Shown: in pieces, positions 9,976-22,135 of the stretch | Layout: the number at the start of each line of letters is the position of its first letter | Numbering within the stretch: the first letter of the stretch is position 1 | Source of the DNA: Skeletonema tropicum | Taxonomy: Eukaryota; Bacillariophyta; Thalassiosirophyceae; Thalassiosirales; Thalassiosiraceae | DNA: 64,000 nucleotides | Direction: 5' to 3' | NCBI GenBank assembly: GCA_037178625.1 | Contig: CM074147.1 | Span: 1,593,246-1,657,245, forward strand | Notes under the pieces: generated by a model | Seen by the model: the letters and a program-made list of their open reading frames with translations, nothing else | Databases searched by the model: none | What the model was told of the DNA's origin: nothing | Translations under genes and position numbers: made by a program

Positions 9976-10179
9976 TTTTCCTACGGAAAACCGGCGTCGC
10001 GCCTTGATCCTCCTGTGTGGCTGTCACGTGTGATTGGAAAGAGAGAAACTAGAGAAGACTCAAATACTGCTTTAGTAGTATGCTTGGAATCTCAAGTGAT
10101 TAGGCTCTACAGAGTGAACACTATGTTAGTGCCTGATCTCGAGAGCCAAAGTCCGAAATGGACTTCGACAGTGTCAACC
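9976..10179 (+). repeat. ~204-bp direct repeat, unit B copy 1 (partner 10411-10613)
   Basis: The unit starts TTTTCCTACGGAAAACCGGC (itself a short palindrome) and ends CGACAGTGTCAACC. The two copies differ at one base seen by eye (agtAgta versus agtTgta). Both keep the same ~50-codon open frame, but without a recognisable domain. It may be a terminal repeat or a retroelement leader. Confidence 0.8.
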
Positions 10180-10193
10180 GGGCGGGTGGGTGG

Positions 10194-10410
10194 GAGAAAA
10201 CAAAATGATGAAAGCAATGATTGTTGTTTGGTGTTAGCTACGTGAGGAAGTTGACAAAACAATGATCATTGCGGCTACCAAGCTATCCCCCAAAAGAGCG
10301 GGAAGTGTCCAAGAGATAGTGCCTAACTACTAGAGCGATACGCTCCGCTGGAATCGAGGAAAATGGGTAGGTGAAAGGCCGCAGCAAGTGCGGATCTTGG
10401 CTCCCTATGA
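10194..10410 (+). repeat. 217-bp direct repeat, unit A copy 1 (partner 20221-20437)
   Basis: It matches 20221-20437 with one visible difference (TACGTGAGG versus TATGTGAGG). The right partner abuts the right inverted terminus exactly. With near-identical copies ~10 kb apart, the pair could be the LTRs of a retrotransposon whose interior has decayed, but TG...CA ends are not seen. Confidence 0.8.
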
Positions 10411-10613
10411 TTTTCCTACGGAAAACCGGCGTCGCGCCTTGATCCTCCTGTGTGGCTGTCACGTGTGATTGGAAAGAGAGAAACTAGAGAAGACTCAAAT
10501 ACTGCTTTAGTTGTATGCTTGGAATCTCAAGTGATTAGGCTCTACAGAGTGAACACTATGTTAGTGCCTGATCTCGAGAGCCAAAGTCCGAAATGGACTT
10601 CGACAGTGTCAAC
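10411..10613 (+). repeat. ~204-bp direct repeat, unit B copy 2
   Basis: Second copy of the 9976-10179 unit. It sits directly after unit A copy 1, giving the order B-A-B on the left side. Confidence 0.8.
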
Positions 10614-10699
10614 CATCATGCGAAGATGTGGCGAGCAGGGGACGAACTGTCAGAATGAAAGAGAGTGTCGTGGTCGACACAAAAAACGGCGAAGAACCG

Positions 10700-12720
10700 T
10701 AGGACTCAAGTCGTGACAAGCCACAAAGGAAGAGCATGGTGAAACAAAAGAGAAAAGAAGAAGATATTGGAGTGTAGAAATGTAGCAATATAGAAGATAA
10801 CCGAAATTCTGCAGTACTGATTGTGAAGGCGATTCTCAAGTAGAAGAGTAGAATTATAATTTGAGAATATTGAAGTAGAGAGAAGGAGAGGGGTGGGAGA
10901 CGATAGGGGTGACGAAGGAGGACGGATACTAGTGGTAGAGCTTGGAGCAACCCAACTCGGACCGTTCGATAATGGAGGTAAAAAGATGTACACATGTAAT
11001 AGTAATAGGTTAGTCGTGCGAGTCGGCCAATACAGGTCGGCAAGATGCAACGATGGTATGGAAGAAAAACTCTCCATTAAGGGCGTCTGAAGAATGTTGA
11101 GTCGAGTTTGTTCAGTCTGAGAGTCAAAAGCGTTTATCAAGTGACTTCATAAAATGTGATTGGGAAGTGACGTAGGTAGAATAGTGTAGAGGAGAGTGAC
11201 CACCGATTCACGATGTAGGTGGCGAAGGAAAGGAAGGAAATGCCTGAGAAAACAGACATACGCAAGATGAAGGCCGAGAAAAAGACTGATTTTGTCTGGT
11301 TTGAATGTTCTAGAGGATACGGTAGAATAAATTCTGTCGAGGCGTCGCGCGCCGGGTAAGTAAGAGGTATGGAAGAGGTATACCACTGAAGTCTGTGGCT
11401 GGTATTGGAGTCAAATGAGCTGAAGGAGTTCGAGATCGAAAGGGATCCATTCGATTAAATTTGGTTCAGGAATATCCTGTGAAGTGTAGAGTCGAGATAT
11501 GCAGAGTTGATGGACGTGAAAGTAGTAGATAGCTCCGAGCTGAATGACGAAGGTGTGGTTGTGGAGAAGTGTAGTTGAGCTCAGAAGAGCAATATTAGTT
11601 ACACCGTGGACTTGACTTATTGATATTAGAGATGGGCGTAGTGGGTATCGAATTGACTGAGTAACGTCGGGCCGAGGCGGACTAAGATTCAACAGGGAGA
11701 GTACGACGGAGAAATGTTCACTGCGGAGACGAGCTTTTGGATACATATCAAAAGTCGAAGGAATGTGATCTCTCAGAGAAGATGCGTACACTTTGTGAGG
11801 TAGAGAGAAAAACACGGGAGACGATCGGAGAGAAGGGGAAAGAGAACAGATATGTGGCAAGTATGAGATAGAAGGAGGCCGAGTCAGAGAAACGAGAAGG
11901 GACCGAAATCGGAGTTGAGTAGTTGAGGAAACACGCAGATGGGCTAAAGGGTGAGAGCAGCAGATTCTGTGAAATAGGAGGATGAGAAGAAGGAAGCTAG
12001 TCGCACGCACGCTAAGAGGATATGATGATGTGAACAGGACGCGTCGCGTATTCGAGTGTTTGAGATCTTGTCTCCCGAAATGTCGATGAGGAGGACTTGT
12101 AGAAGATAAGGGACAAGCAGAAGACGATGAAAAGACCTGTGATGTAGATACTAAATTTGTTTGTAAAGCAAAGAATTGACCAGCTCAGAAGCCCAAGCCA
12201 AGCACTCAATGCCGATCGTCAAGAAATGTGGGGGTATAATGATGACAGAGAGGATAGAGTAATGAACGCGATAGATGTAGTGGGGACATAACGTCCCCTG
12301 ATAGATGCAGTTGGAGGAAGGGGGTAAAGTTGACGGGAATAACCTCAATCTTACAGTCGAGAGGAGGCGTAGTACGAAGACGATAAAGAGGAGAAAGAGA
12401 GACATGTGTATGAGGAATAGCTGATGAGAACAGAATGATATAGAGATATAAAGAAAGGCGAGCAGGGAGAGAGGAGATGGAGAATGGCCTCGAAGCAGGT
12501 AGTCGAGAGGAGATACAGGAGGAAGATGAAGATGATGGAGAGGAGAGAGTTTTATACGATGAATCGCTGATAAGAACAGAATGGAGTTAGGGACAGAGAA
12601 GTAGTAAGAGAGATGGGGATGGTAGATAGAATACGAGAAGATCGAATAGGCGAACCTCCAGAGCAGATGAGAAGAAGATTGAGAGGAACGAAGAGTACTT
12701 AGAGCGCGAGTTGCCCAAGA
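10700..12720. other. Purine-rich, gene-poor stretch
   Basis: For about 2 kb the + strand is dominated by A and G (repeated GAGAGA, AAGAGG, AGAAGA words). The complementary strand therefore has open frames rich in Ser, Leu and Pro codons, the longest ~199 codons at 11411-12010. These lack any domain-like pattern and are best explained by strand composition. No gene is supported. Confidence 0.5.
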
Positions 12721-12726
12721 AAAACT

Positions 12727-14980
12727 CTAAACAGCCAAACGCTGGGCTACGAAGTCAAATCCGCCTAGGTCTAATAAGCCAAGTTTAACTCCGTCTAACT
12801 GCATAGCGTCGTCTTGGCCTTGTGCTGCTCCCTCGGTATTACACAAGAGTATGGCAAGAGGAAGATGTATCCTATTGAGGAAGATGTATCCTATTGTGAG
12901 ATGGTATTTAGCCGCTTCCCCGGGAGAAACATCATTCGAAGACCGAGGAAGTGATATGACCGTTCGGAAAGAGGCCGGAGACAGAAATAATAGAGAAAGG
13001 ATAGATAAGGAGACAAGACTTATCGACGCAAGTGAAAGTGCGAAGAGATGGTATAGAAATGATGGCGACATCTCGCGAAACTGAAGATGACACAAGAGGA
13101 AGAGAAGTCACGAGATTAGATTGATTCTTCATAAGGAACGCATCTTGAAAGACCACGACGCAAGCCAAAACGAACATGACCCGGTAGAAGATCAAAGTCC
13201 AAATACTAGTAAAAGCCCAAATACTACCCACAAAAGATAGCATGACAACGAGAGGTATCATCTCCAAACATGGGCGAAGAGAGTCCCAAGTAGATGACTG
13301 GCTCAAACTGAGACGAGTACTCCGATACTTGAAAGGAACAAGGAGAATGAGGCTGCGCCTTAAGATCGATAACCTGGATTTCATTACTTGGCTGGTAGAC
13401 GCGTCTCATGGAGTACATCCAGACATGCGCGGACATACAGGAGCGGGGTTGACTCTAGGCGAAGGAGCGGCAGTAACCATGTGCATGAAGCAAAAGATGA
13501 ATACTAGAAGCTCGACTGAAACTGAGATAGTCGGAGTACACGACGCACTACCAACCATCCTTTGGTCAGTGCATTTCTTACGTGCGCAAGGTTTCGATGT
13601 GAAACACACAATCCTGAAACAAGATAACCAAAGTGCAATCCTGTTGGAGATGAATGGACGCTCATCTAGCAGCAAGAGAATTAAGCATATCGAACAAAGA
13701 TTCTTCTACATCACAGATCAAGTGGAGAAAGGATTAGTTGAGATTGAGCATGAGTATACTGACAAGATGTGGATCGATGTCATGGCCAAACCCAAACAGG
13801 GGAGACCATTCAAAATAGATAGGGCAAAGCTAATGGGATACCCAATCGATCATACTGAAGAGTCGATTGAAATCAGAGCCGAGCCTCACTTCAATCGAAG
13901 GAGCGTGTTGGGAATAACCTATTGGGATTCCCAGCGAAATGACCCTTGAAGAGAATCTTCAAGAACTTTAGCTTCGTAGCTTTGTGAGCTGTCGACATGA
14001 CGATGACGGGCTCACTAATTGTAGTAAACGAAGCTGTTCTACCGTGTAGCTTGTGCATTTATCTACTCATCGATATAGGCTGGTGCATAGCCTATGGCCG
14101 TAGTAAGTGTCCCTTAACGTGCTCCTGTTTATGTCCCGAAAAGGTTGATATACAGTAAGCCGTCAGCAAACCAAGACCGAGGATGGTGCCCGCAAGAGCA
14201 TGAATCCGGAGATTAGCTGGGGGGAACTGAAAGTGACAAGAGGAAGACGTATCATGAGATGACGTTTAGCCAATTTTTCCGAGAAAGAGACATGGTCGTT
14301 CAGAAAGAGGCCGAAGGCATAAGTAATAGAAAGGATACACAAAGAGACACGATGCATCGACGCAAGTGCGAAGTTATGATAGAAAGGATGGCGACATCTT
14401 GCGAAACCAAAGATGACACAAAGGAAGATACATCGCGAGATAGATTGAGCTGATTCCCATAGACCATGACGCAACTGGAACAAGGTCCACTATTCGCCGA
14501 GCCCCAAATACTACCCACAAAATATGGGTATCATAAGATACCCGATCTTAAGAAATGCATCTTGGAAGACCACGACGCAAGCCAGAACGAACATGACCAG
14601 TAGAAGGTCTAAGTCCAAATACTAGTCAAAGCCCAAAACTACCCACAAAATATAGTAACACCACTTTATCTGATATTGGTCCATATATTGGAGCGGATGC
14701 CAGAAGATACGTGATCTTGAGTTTGAGAAACAAGAACGAGAGACATGTATTCGCATGCACGACCGAGAGAGGAGACCCCTGATTGCCCCTAAGGAAGAGG
14801 AGCCCCAGATAAAAGAATGATATCGAAAGAGGCGAACCTCCCAAATTCAGATCAGATAAGAGAAGAAGCTCGAGTTGCCTAAGAAATGAGAAAACTCTAA
14901 GGAGAAAAAGCTCTGGGCTACAAAGTCGTGTTTCCGCCAAGTTTCACTCCGACTAAAATGCGCAGCATCATCGTGGCCGA
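12727..14980. repeat. Diverged duplicated segments around the copia remnant
   Basis: The stretch near 12920-13215 is repeated in diverged form at ~14230-14520 (shared words GTTCGGAAAGAGGCCG-like, AAAGGATGGCGACATCT-like, CCCAAATACTACCCACAAAA) and in part at 14560-14650. The stretch 12720-12840 matches ~14880-15000 (CTGGGCTACAAAGTC, CTCCGACTAA). The copies flank the RNase H fragment, as if an ancestral unit was duplicated around it. Confidence 0.5.
13242..13949 (+). pseudogene. Ty1/copia pol remnant: end of reverse transcriptase and RNase H
   Basis: Open frame of 235 codons. It starts inside the end of the reverse transcriptase (LRRVLRYLKGTRRMRLRL), then covers the copia RNase H: first Asp in LVDASHGVH, Glu in STETEIVG, Asp in LKQDNQSAILLE, and the RIKHIEQRFFYITD segment. 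It lacks gag, protease, integrase and the polymerase core, so it is a 5'-truncated relic rather than a working element. The frame is still open, which suggests a moderately young copy. It is not closely related to the copia pol at 38705-41491, whose RNase H motifs differ. Confidence 0.85.
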
Positions 14981-15526
14981 GTTCTGCTACCTTAGTATCT
15001 GTTGGGCATCATTTACTCATACTCCTAGTGCATCGCCCTCAAAGTCATTCCGACGAGTTCTCAGCCAAGTGCGGCTCCTTCTTTATCTGTTCAGCCTCAC
15101 ACTCGCCACTGCCCTATTTGGGAGCAGACTGGAGCAAAGATCTGAAGACTGAAGTGCTCCACCGCACAGGAGCAGGGAATATAAGAACTGGAGCTAAAGA
15201 ATCTGAGTCGGGACTGCCCCGCCTCAGGATAGCGGATTATCATAATAGCTCTGGACCTGAACTGCTTTCCCTGGTATACTTATGATGAAAGTCTGAACTC
15301 GAATGTCCCATGCAGACCAAAAGGGGAAATTGAATAATGAAGAATGTCTTCGTGCTCCTACCACTGATTAACTCGAAGAACGAGTAGAAGAAAAGATAGA
15401 TTGGCCGCAACCCCGCTCACATACATGGGGGTAGATCGGAACAAAGTAATTTAATGATGCCATGTCCTAAAACGTCGATGTTCGTTGGAACGCAGCAAAG
15501 TAAAATGAAGAAATGATGAAAATAGG

Positions 15527-15747
15527 ATGACCTGGTTAGCTGAATTCAGTTCTAGAGGGAGTCTATGATCGATTGACAATATTAATAATTGTGAGTGTTA
15601 CTACTACTGGACTTCTTCATGGTTGTTAATGGATATGGAGATGATGCTGTCGACGTGGATCTTTCCTACGCACTTCTTCTGAATATCTACGTAAAGAGAT
15701 CGATACATAAATACTATTATGCCAGTACCTATCGTACCTCGACATTG
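15527..15747 (+). repeat. 221-bp direct repeat, unit C copy 1 (partner 19010-19230)
   Basis: It begins ATGACCTGGTTAGCTGAATT and ends TACCTCGACATTG. It is identical by eye to 19010-19230. Directly after copy 1 comes CTGCCCCATGGATCGAGCTC, whose diverged twin lies at ~16148-16167 after a weaker match of the same unit. The 3.7-kb interval could be a small retroelement with LTR-like ends, but the interior encodes nothing recognisable. Confidence 0.8.
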
Positions 15748-15947
15748 CTGCCCCATGGATCGAGCTCAAGCGTTGTTGTTGTTTGCTTTGATTTGGCTGA
15801 TATTGAAATTTCATTCCTTGACTATTCTTGGATATTCTGACTAATCTAGCGTGCACGCGAAGGTACTTTTTATGCGGGAATTTCCGCTGTGGAACCCATA
15901 ACCACGGAACCTACTCAAGGCAGGGGGTACGCTATTCTCTTTCTCAT

Positions 15948-16000
15948 TCTACCTATCTATCTTTCTATCTCAGTATCTCTATCTATCTATCTATCTATCT
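15948..16000 (+). repeat. Imperfect (CTAT)n / (ATCT)n microsatellite
   Basis: Short run of CTATCTATCTTTCTATCTCAGTATCTCTATCTAT type, about 50 bp. Confidence 0.8.
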
Positions 16001-16089
16001 GCTGATGCTGTTGCCTCTACTGTGCTAACAATTCGAAGATTCTGGCTCTAACGTGTTGATTGTTATTCCTTTGCTGACCATCGGTTGGT

Positions 16090-18720
16090 CATGAAAGTTC
16101 GATACATACATGCTCAGTATGCCAGCAACTACTGTACTTTGGCATTGCTGCCCCATGGATCGAACTCATGAGACATTGCTCGTAAAAATTGCACTTGACT
16201 TCTAGGTCCTGCGACTTGAGAGAAACGAAAATGATATGTGAACAATTGAAAAGATTTGTTGTACCTGTAGCTTCGGACTGTTTTGACAGTATAAGGATAA
16301 GGACCAACCCATCGCTGGCCAAGCTTCTTGAAGATGATAGATGTAAACTTTCTTGAGAACTCGAGCGCCAACTTTTGTCGTAGGCTTAGCGTTTCGCGTT
16401 TGACATAATAGCATCCTTGAAGACACAAAGTTGTCATCGTTTAATTTGATCGATATTGATTGCCAACTTGGCGTTGTGTATATATTTTCCTGAGAGAACA
16501 TGATTGGCTTGTTAACTCTATAGCTGTTGTAATGCACTGAGTTTAAGACTGAAATAAACTGTGAGCATCGCTGTGTTCGACAAATATTATTCTTCAAACG
16601 GACATAGTTACCGGATTTTGATCTGCTGTGTTTCAATAACTGCTTTTATATCAAACTCGGAGAGACGGAGACCATTCATTGTCAACTTTTCGTGGAGGCT
16701 ACTAGACCAGCTGTTGTGCTGACCAGCTCCTGACATTTCTACAATTGATCAGCCTTGGAACCCGTAGGGATGAGGATAATGGCTGGTATAAAACCAGTGT
16801 TTATTAGGGCCTTGAAGTACCCAAAGTTGTTGCGTTCACTTTGCTTGCTGATTCACTTGTCGATCACACCTCTTTCGGGCTGTTGTATGTAAAATGGATA
16901 TTCCGTAAAATGACACGATTTCTGTATGCCTCAAAATAAGAAATTGAAATGATATTCGATAAATTGAAATGCTCTGTGGCTGTAGCTTGATTGGACTGGA
17001 GTAGAGGACAGTTCATCCTGCCCCCTCTCATTTCTCGGATAATTGTATTTGCTTTTGGAAGGGAACTCAGAATTGCTAGCAAACTTGGCCAGCGCTTAAA
17101 GGACTGTTGTGACAATAGGACGTTGCTTGAAGACGGTGTAAAATTTCTTGATACCTCGAGCGTTTCGCAATTGCTGTAATAGCATCCTTGAGGACATGAA
17201 GTTGTCATCGTTTGAACATTGAGTGCCACATTGATATTGAAGTTGCGTATAAGAATTTCACCTGAAGCGGCACGTTGTACTGAACTGAGTGTAAAGCTTG
17301 AAAATACATAAACTGTGAGTTTTCACTGGTTTTGACAAAGATTGCTTTCAAAAGTGCACGCAAAGAATTTCTCATTACAGATGCATTCGCTGGACTATAC
17401 CGTTGTCTTCAGGTTGCGTGCGATATTGGCATGAGAACCCCAATTGTAACTGTCGTGGTAACGAAATCCATTCCTATAAGTAGAAGGAGGTCGAAGCGAC
17501 AATCGGCTGAAAAGGCTTGGAGCTGCTGTATTTCAAATACTGCACATACACATTCTATCAAACTCAGAGAGACGGGATCATTTATTGTTCAATTTTCCAA
17601 TGGAGACTAGTAGATCAGCTGCTGGCTGACATGCTTCTTGCGTTTTTGCACTTGATCAGTCTTGGTATCTTCGGGAATGATGGCTGATATTAGAACCAGC
17701 GTCTTGTAGCGCGTAACGAGCAGAACCCTTGCCTTGAATAGGAGAACTTGTACAATAACCATTGCAAGTGGGATGGATCTTTCATTGGCACCAGCAGTGA
17801 GTCTGGGCCTTCGATTATATTGATCGGTGTTGAAGATTGATAAAAATACTGCCCCAGTAATGGATTGGATGAGAACTTCTTTCGACTCTGCAATTTCAAT
17901 AAGATACTCTTGATCCGCTTCAATAAGATACTCTTGATCCGCGACTGTACTAGCAAAATTCATCTTGTCAAGTAGGAGCGTAAGTCTACGCAATGTCCGC
18001 TCTTGTATGAAATTGAACTGGATTAAAGGACAGTTCATCCTGCCTCCTCTCCGCTCTCGGATAATTAAAGATAACTCATGTCACTTTCAAAAACTTTCCA
18101 TAAATAAATCTTGCAAATAATAATGATGGTAGTCGGAATTGTCCGCTGGATTCTCTCCGTGAGCCATTTCACTTGGCTTCGCAATGTGCACATCTTGTGC
18201 AATATTCAACTCTAATTCTTGTGGTAGTGCGACGCATGGATCGCCTGTAGATAATCGTTTGAAAAGGAATAAAGACCTTTGGGTCATAACAATATTGTTA
18301 GTGATGCTCATGAAAAGACCTTCTGGGTCATAAACTGTAGTGTTGCTAGTGAGATTCCAATTTGCTGGGTTAGTGTTAGTGTTAGCATTGTTAGTGTTAG
18401 CAGTCTCTCTTGGGTATGCCAAGGTGGATATAATTCATCTATTGAGTAAGTGGTTGTGCTGATATACAGCACAACCAAGCGGATCCGACGCTGGGACAAA
18501 GGAGCCGACGCTGGGCTCTCCGCGACTGCCACTCTTGGGCTGAAAACGAGGATCCGACGCTGGGACCCTCAACATGGCTGATATGCAGCGGAAATGGTTG
18601 GATAGAACTTCACTGCAAAACAGCTACTACAACCTAACGGATCCATCTTCGACGGCCATCCGTACCAGGGCTCCGCTGTATGGCGGATCCAACGCTGGGT
18701 ATCCGCCCAGAGCTGACTGG
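16090..18720. repeat. Diverged ~0.8-1 kb repeats and GATCCGACGCTGGG motifs
   Basis: Matching words recur at spacing of ~0.8-1 kb: CATCCTTGAAGACACAAAGT at ~16411 versus CATCCTTGAGGACATGAAGT at ~17184; GGACAGTTCATCCTGCC at ~17007 and ~18024, each followed by CTCGGATAATT. A smaller motif, GATCCGACGCTGGG or close variants, recurs five times between 18480 and 18700. No open frame with domain features was found. Confidence 0.5.
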
Positions 18721-19009
18721 GTTTTGAATATAATAAATTGTAGTATTGACGTTTTGTGCGAGGCGAAAGAGCCTTGACTATTACCATTACTTGGAGGGCC
18801 GCTGAGCGGAGAAGGACACAATTTCTATCTGGACCTCGAGATGCTGTGTAGACAGCTGCATGTAGATAATGTTGAGTTATTGCTTGTCGTAGGTGTTGCT
18901 ATTGAAGACGAGATAATTATTCTTTATTGACATCGTAGCTTTTGGATGATACATTTCTTTCTAACAGTGATCGCATAGTAACGATGTGTTTCGGTGCTGA
19001 TAATTATCA

Positions 19010-19230
19010 ATGACCTGGTTAGCTGAATTCAGTTCTAGAGGGAGTCTATGATCGATTGACAATATTAATAATTGTGAGTGTTACTACTACTGGACTTCTT
19101 CATGGTTGTTAATGGATATGGAGATGATGCTGTCGACGTGGATCTTTCCTACGCACTTCTTCTGAATATCTACGTAAAGAGATCGATACATAAATACTAT
19201 TATGCCAGTACCTATCGTACCTCGACATTG
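19010..19230 (+). repeat. 221-bp direct repeat, unit C copy 2
   Basis: Partner of 15527-15747, same orientation, no mismatch seen by eye. Confidence 0.8.
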
Positions 19231-19594
19231 GACAAGAACTGAATTGTTAGGTTGACCCCAACCGTGGAGGGAGACCCAAGATTAATAAAGAAATGATGAG
19301 AATACAAGAAGAACGAAATGTTGGATTGACCTTACTTTTGTAAACGTAGAGTAAGCCCCATGATGAATAAGAAAAGGAGAGCCGAAACTAAACGCCGAGG
19401 CATAGCTAGGAAGAAGCTGACACCCCTCCAGGGACGGAGGATACAGCGAGTAAAAAGAACTGGAGCTCCTCTCGGGAGCAGTGAACAAAGAGAACTGAAA
19501 CCCCTCCCTTGGGGAACAGCTGAGATAATTATTTTTGGCGCTGTAAGGCCGCTGATATAAGTAAGGGTAAGAACTCTGATTCTCTCAATCAGAG

Positions 19595-20045
19595 GGAACA
19601 TCTGAGATAAAAGAGCTGAAGCCCTCGATCGGAGGGAACAGCTGAGATGAGAGAACTGAAACCCTCGACCGGAGGAGCAGTTGAGATAAGAGAGAACTGA
19701 AACCCTCGATCGGAGGGAACAGCTGAGAGAGAGAATTGATTTTTTGTGCCGTGATGGCCACTGATTTACTTCAGTGGAGATAAAAGAACTGAAACCCCGA
19801 TCGGAGGGAACAGCTGAGAGTGAGGATTGATTTTTTGTGCCGTGATGGCCACTGATTTACTTCAATGAAGATAAGAGAACTGAAACCCTCGGTCGGAGGG
19901 AACAGCTGAGATAGAGAATTGATTTTTTGTGCCGTGACGGCCACTGATTTACTTCAGCGAGAAAATGATTGTTGGGACCGTAAGGCCATTGATATGTTTC
20001 GATGAGAGAGTTTATTTTTTAGTGCCATGAGGGCACTGATTTACT
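19595..20045 (+). repeat. Minisatellite-like array
   Basis: Two alternating blocks repeat: GAACTGAAACCCTCGATCGG + AGGGAACAGCTGAGA (at least five copies) and TTGATTTTTTGTGCCGTGAT + GGCCACTGATTTACTTCA (about four copies, the last diverged). The order and spacing vary, as in a decaying tandem array. Confidence 0.8.
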
Positions 20046-20220
20046 GCTAAGTTGTGCTGGTAGGCTGAAGAAAATTTTTGATGATATCTAATGGATGGGC
20101 ATGGATGGTGGAAAAAGTCCTCGGTTGTTGGTCGCCGTAGCACACCTGACGCACGCGGATGGTGAGTTCGACACGAAGCCAGTGGGGCGGAGGGAATTAC
20201 TGGTCCCTTTATTGATGGTG

Positions 20221-20437
20221 GAGAAAACAAAATGATGAAAGCAATGATTGTTGTTTGGTGTTAGCTATGTGAGGAAGTTGACAAAACAATGATCATTGCG
20301 GCTACCAAGCTATCCCCCAAAAGAGCGGGAAGTGTCCAAGAGATAGTGCCTAACTACTAGAGCGATACGCTCCGCTGGAATCGAGGAAAATGGGTAGGTG
20401 AAAGGCCGCAGCAAGTGCGGATCTTGGCTCCCTATGA
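20221..20437 (+). repeat. 217-bp direct repeat, unit A copy 2
   Basis: Partner of 10194-10410. It ends CTCCCTATGA directly against the palindromic start of the right inverted terminus. Confidence 0.8.
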
Positions 20438-20530
20438 ACGTCCGCTCGTGTCCGCTCATCAGCGGACGTCCGCTCACATCAGCGGACACGAGCGGACGTC
20501 AGCTGACGTCAGCTGACGAGTACGTAACTA

Positions 20531-20644
20531 AAGGTACTACATACCTTATGTAGATATGTAGCTACTTATTGTACCGTAGATAGATACCTAGTAGTATACT
20601 ATTTTACGTACCAGTAGTGTACATACGTTTTTCGGGGATCTTCC
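20531..20644 (-). repeat. Right terminal inverted repeat of the composite block
   Basis: Reverse complement of 9042-9155. Its outer tip reads TTTTTCGGGGATCTTCC. Confidence 0.85.
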
Positions 20645-21419
20645 AGGCTTTGTATGCCCCGTGCGATCGGCCTTGTGTCACACAAAACGATTTTTGCGTG
20701 CTTTGCGCGCTAACAAAAAAATCCGTCTAAATTAGCAAACTACTAATAAAATGATCAAAATAACTAGCGAAAGTGATTTTCTGCCATAGCTTGGCTACGT
20801 TGGGGTGGAGAAGGCAGTTTGATGAAGCCTAATTGCATCTATGCATATGAAGATCCTATGTTGAACTCGGTGGTAGAAAATTCGGCCAGGAAAAGGTACC
20901 TCAAATGTTGCCCTAGTTAATTTATTAGGTGTGTAATGTGGAGCCGAATACTGACTCCCACGTTGAATTTCGACCTCTTCCGAGTGGATAACCGAATTCT
21001 ACGCGAAATTCTGGGTTAGAATGAGTCTTGCCTAACTTATTGTTGTCGATGAAGCTCTCCCTACGCCCTATCAGTGTTGCCAAAATAGCAAGAGTACAGT
21101 TAGTATTTTGTGAGCTTTGTCTGTTGTGACAGAAGAAAAAGCATGTTCCCGCCGGAATTGGGTAGGAGTAGCTACTGTAGGAATTGTCCTACGTACGTAG
21201 AAAAGTTTTGTGTGAGAGAAGGATTGGGGGAACGGGGCTTATTTTCAACTCGGATTCTTGTCCTGTGGAGAGACTGTCTTCATTGGAATTAGTACGATAT
21301 GTACCTATCTACTCCTACCCTAACCCTACTCAATCCCAGATACAAATGCCAAATGCGGCATCAACCAGAGCAGCTTTGCTCGAGTATGTACTTAGTGTGT
21401 ATTTCTCATGGTGCCAAGC
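20645..21419. other. Intergenic, no supported gene
   Basis: Between the composite block and the zinc-motif pseudogene I see no domain-bearing frame, RNA or repeat. Degenerate upstream parts of the pseudogene may lie within it but cannot be traced. Confidence 0.3.
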
Positions 21420-21723
21420 TACAACTACAAGGTGGAACGGAAGGTGTGTCGAGTTGATGCGCTAGCAAAGTGGTACGGGGCGTTTGTCTCAGACACATGG
21501 TGCGAAGAGGGAGTACCATATAAACGGTGCTCGATGGAAGATTGTACGAGTACAAATATGGCGGTGTTACGAGGTGTTTGTGTGTGAAGCATGAGGCAAA
21601 GAGAAAGTACAAACTTTGTGAGGTGGAGGATTGTACTAATCTGGCTCAGAAGAGGGGGATTTGTAAGAGACATGGAACGCATGCTGAAGACGTGTGGCGG
21701 CAGTCAAACAGACAACTAATGTA
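21420..21723 (+). pseudogene. Frameshifted fragment of a CxxxxC...RGxCxxHG zinc-motif repeat protein
   Basis: Three successive motif units are visible but in different frames. They are a degraded unit ending in THGAKREY, then RCSMEDCTSTNMAVLRGVCV, then, after a 2-bp TG expansion near 21589 that shifts frame, KHEAKRKYKLCEVEDCTNLA followed by QKRGICKRHG. The same Cys/His repeat type occurs intact in the AP2 gene at 60471-61799. The units are commonly found in diatom and oomycete proteins and resemble the small zinc repeats annotated as WRKY19-like. The breaks indicate a dead gene or a fragment carried by a repeat. Confidence 0.65.
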
Positions 21724-22135
21724 ACAACAAGCGAGGGAGGACGGTAGCATTAGCATAGCCATCGTCACAAGAGTAGCCTCGAAACGAAAAGCAACAAAGT
21801 ATGTTCATCCACACAACAAAAAGAGATTGATACTAATCATATAGTACTCCGGCTCAAAGAAGAAGAAGCGCAAGGGCACAATTGTAGCTAACGAAGCGGC
21901 TAGGCACTCGTATCTTTCACTACCCCCACAGCTGTGTAAATGGAAGATATGTGAAGATGCTTCAATGAGCGTTTGGGAAGGTGTGTGATTGTCAGTATTA
22001 TGTATAAAAGTATGTCTGTATTGTAGATGAATTTTAACTTATTTTCAGGATATTCATTTTGAGCTCTAGAGGATGTGTTTCGTTCTGGTTTATATAAGTT
22101 CCACTAACATCCTGCCTGTGTATTCACTGTGCGAC

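Larger units (their letters stand above)
9042..20644. mobile_element. Composite repeat block bounded by ~113-bp terminal inverted repeats
   Basis: The left edge (9042-9155, starting GGAAGATCCCCGAAAA) is the reverse complement of the right edge (20531-20644) with about five mismatches. Beyond these arms both sides continue into short GTCAGCTGACGTCCGC-type palindromes. The 11.6 kb inside has no intact long gene. It holds a foldback element, two sets of ~200-bp direct repeats, a copia RNase H fragment and degenerate minisatellites. I see no target duplication outside the tips. It may be one very large terminal-inverted-repeat element filled with later insertions, or two inverted copies of a smaller element that bracket an array. 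Confidence 0.6.

Noticed and set aside
10609..12405. Several 80-199 codon minus-strand frames rich in Ser, Leu and Pro
   Set aside because: They follow from the purine-rich + strand; no domain pattern, no shared start or splice logic, and neighbouring repeats are noncoding.
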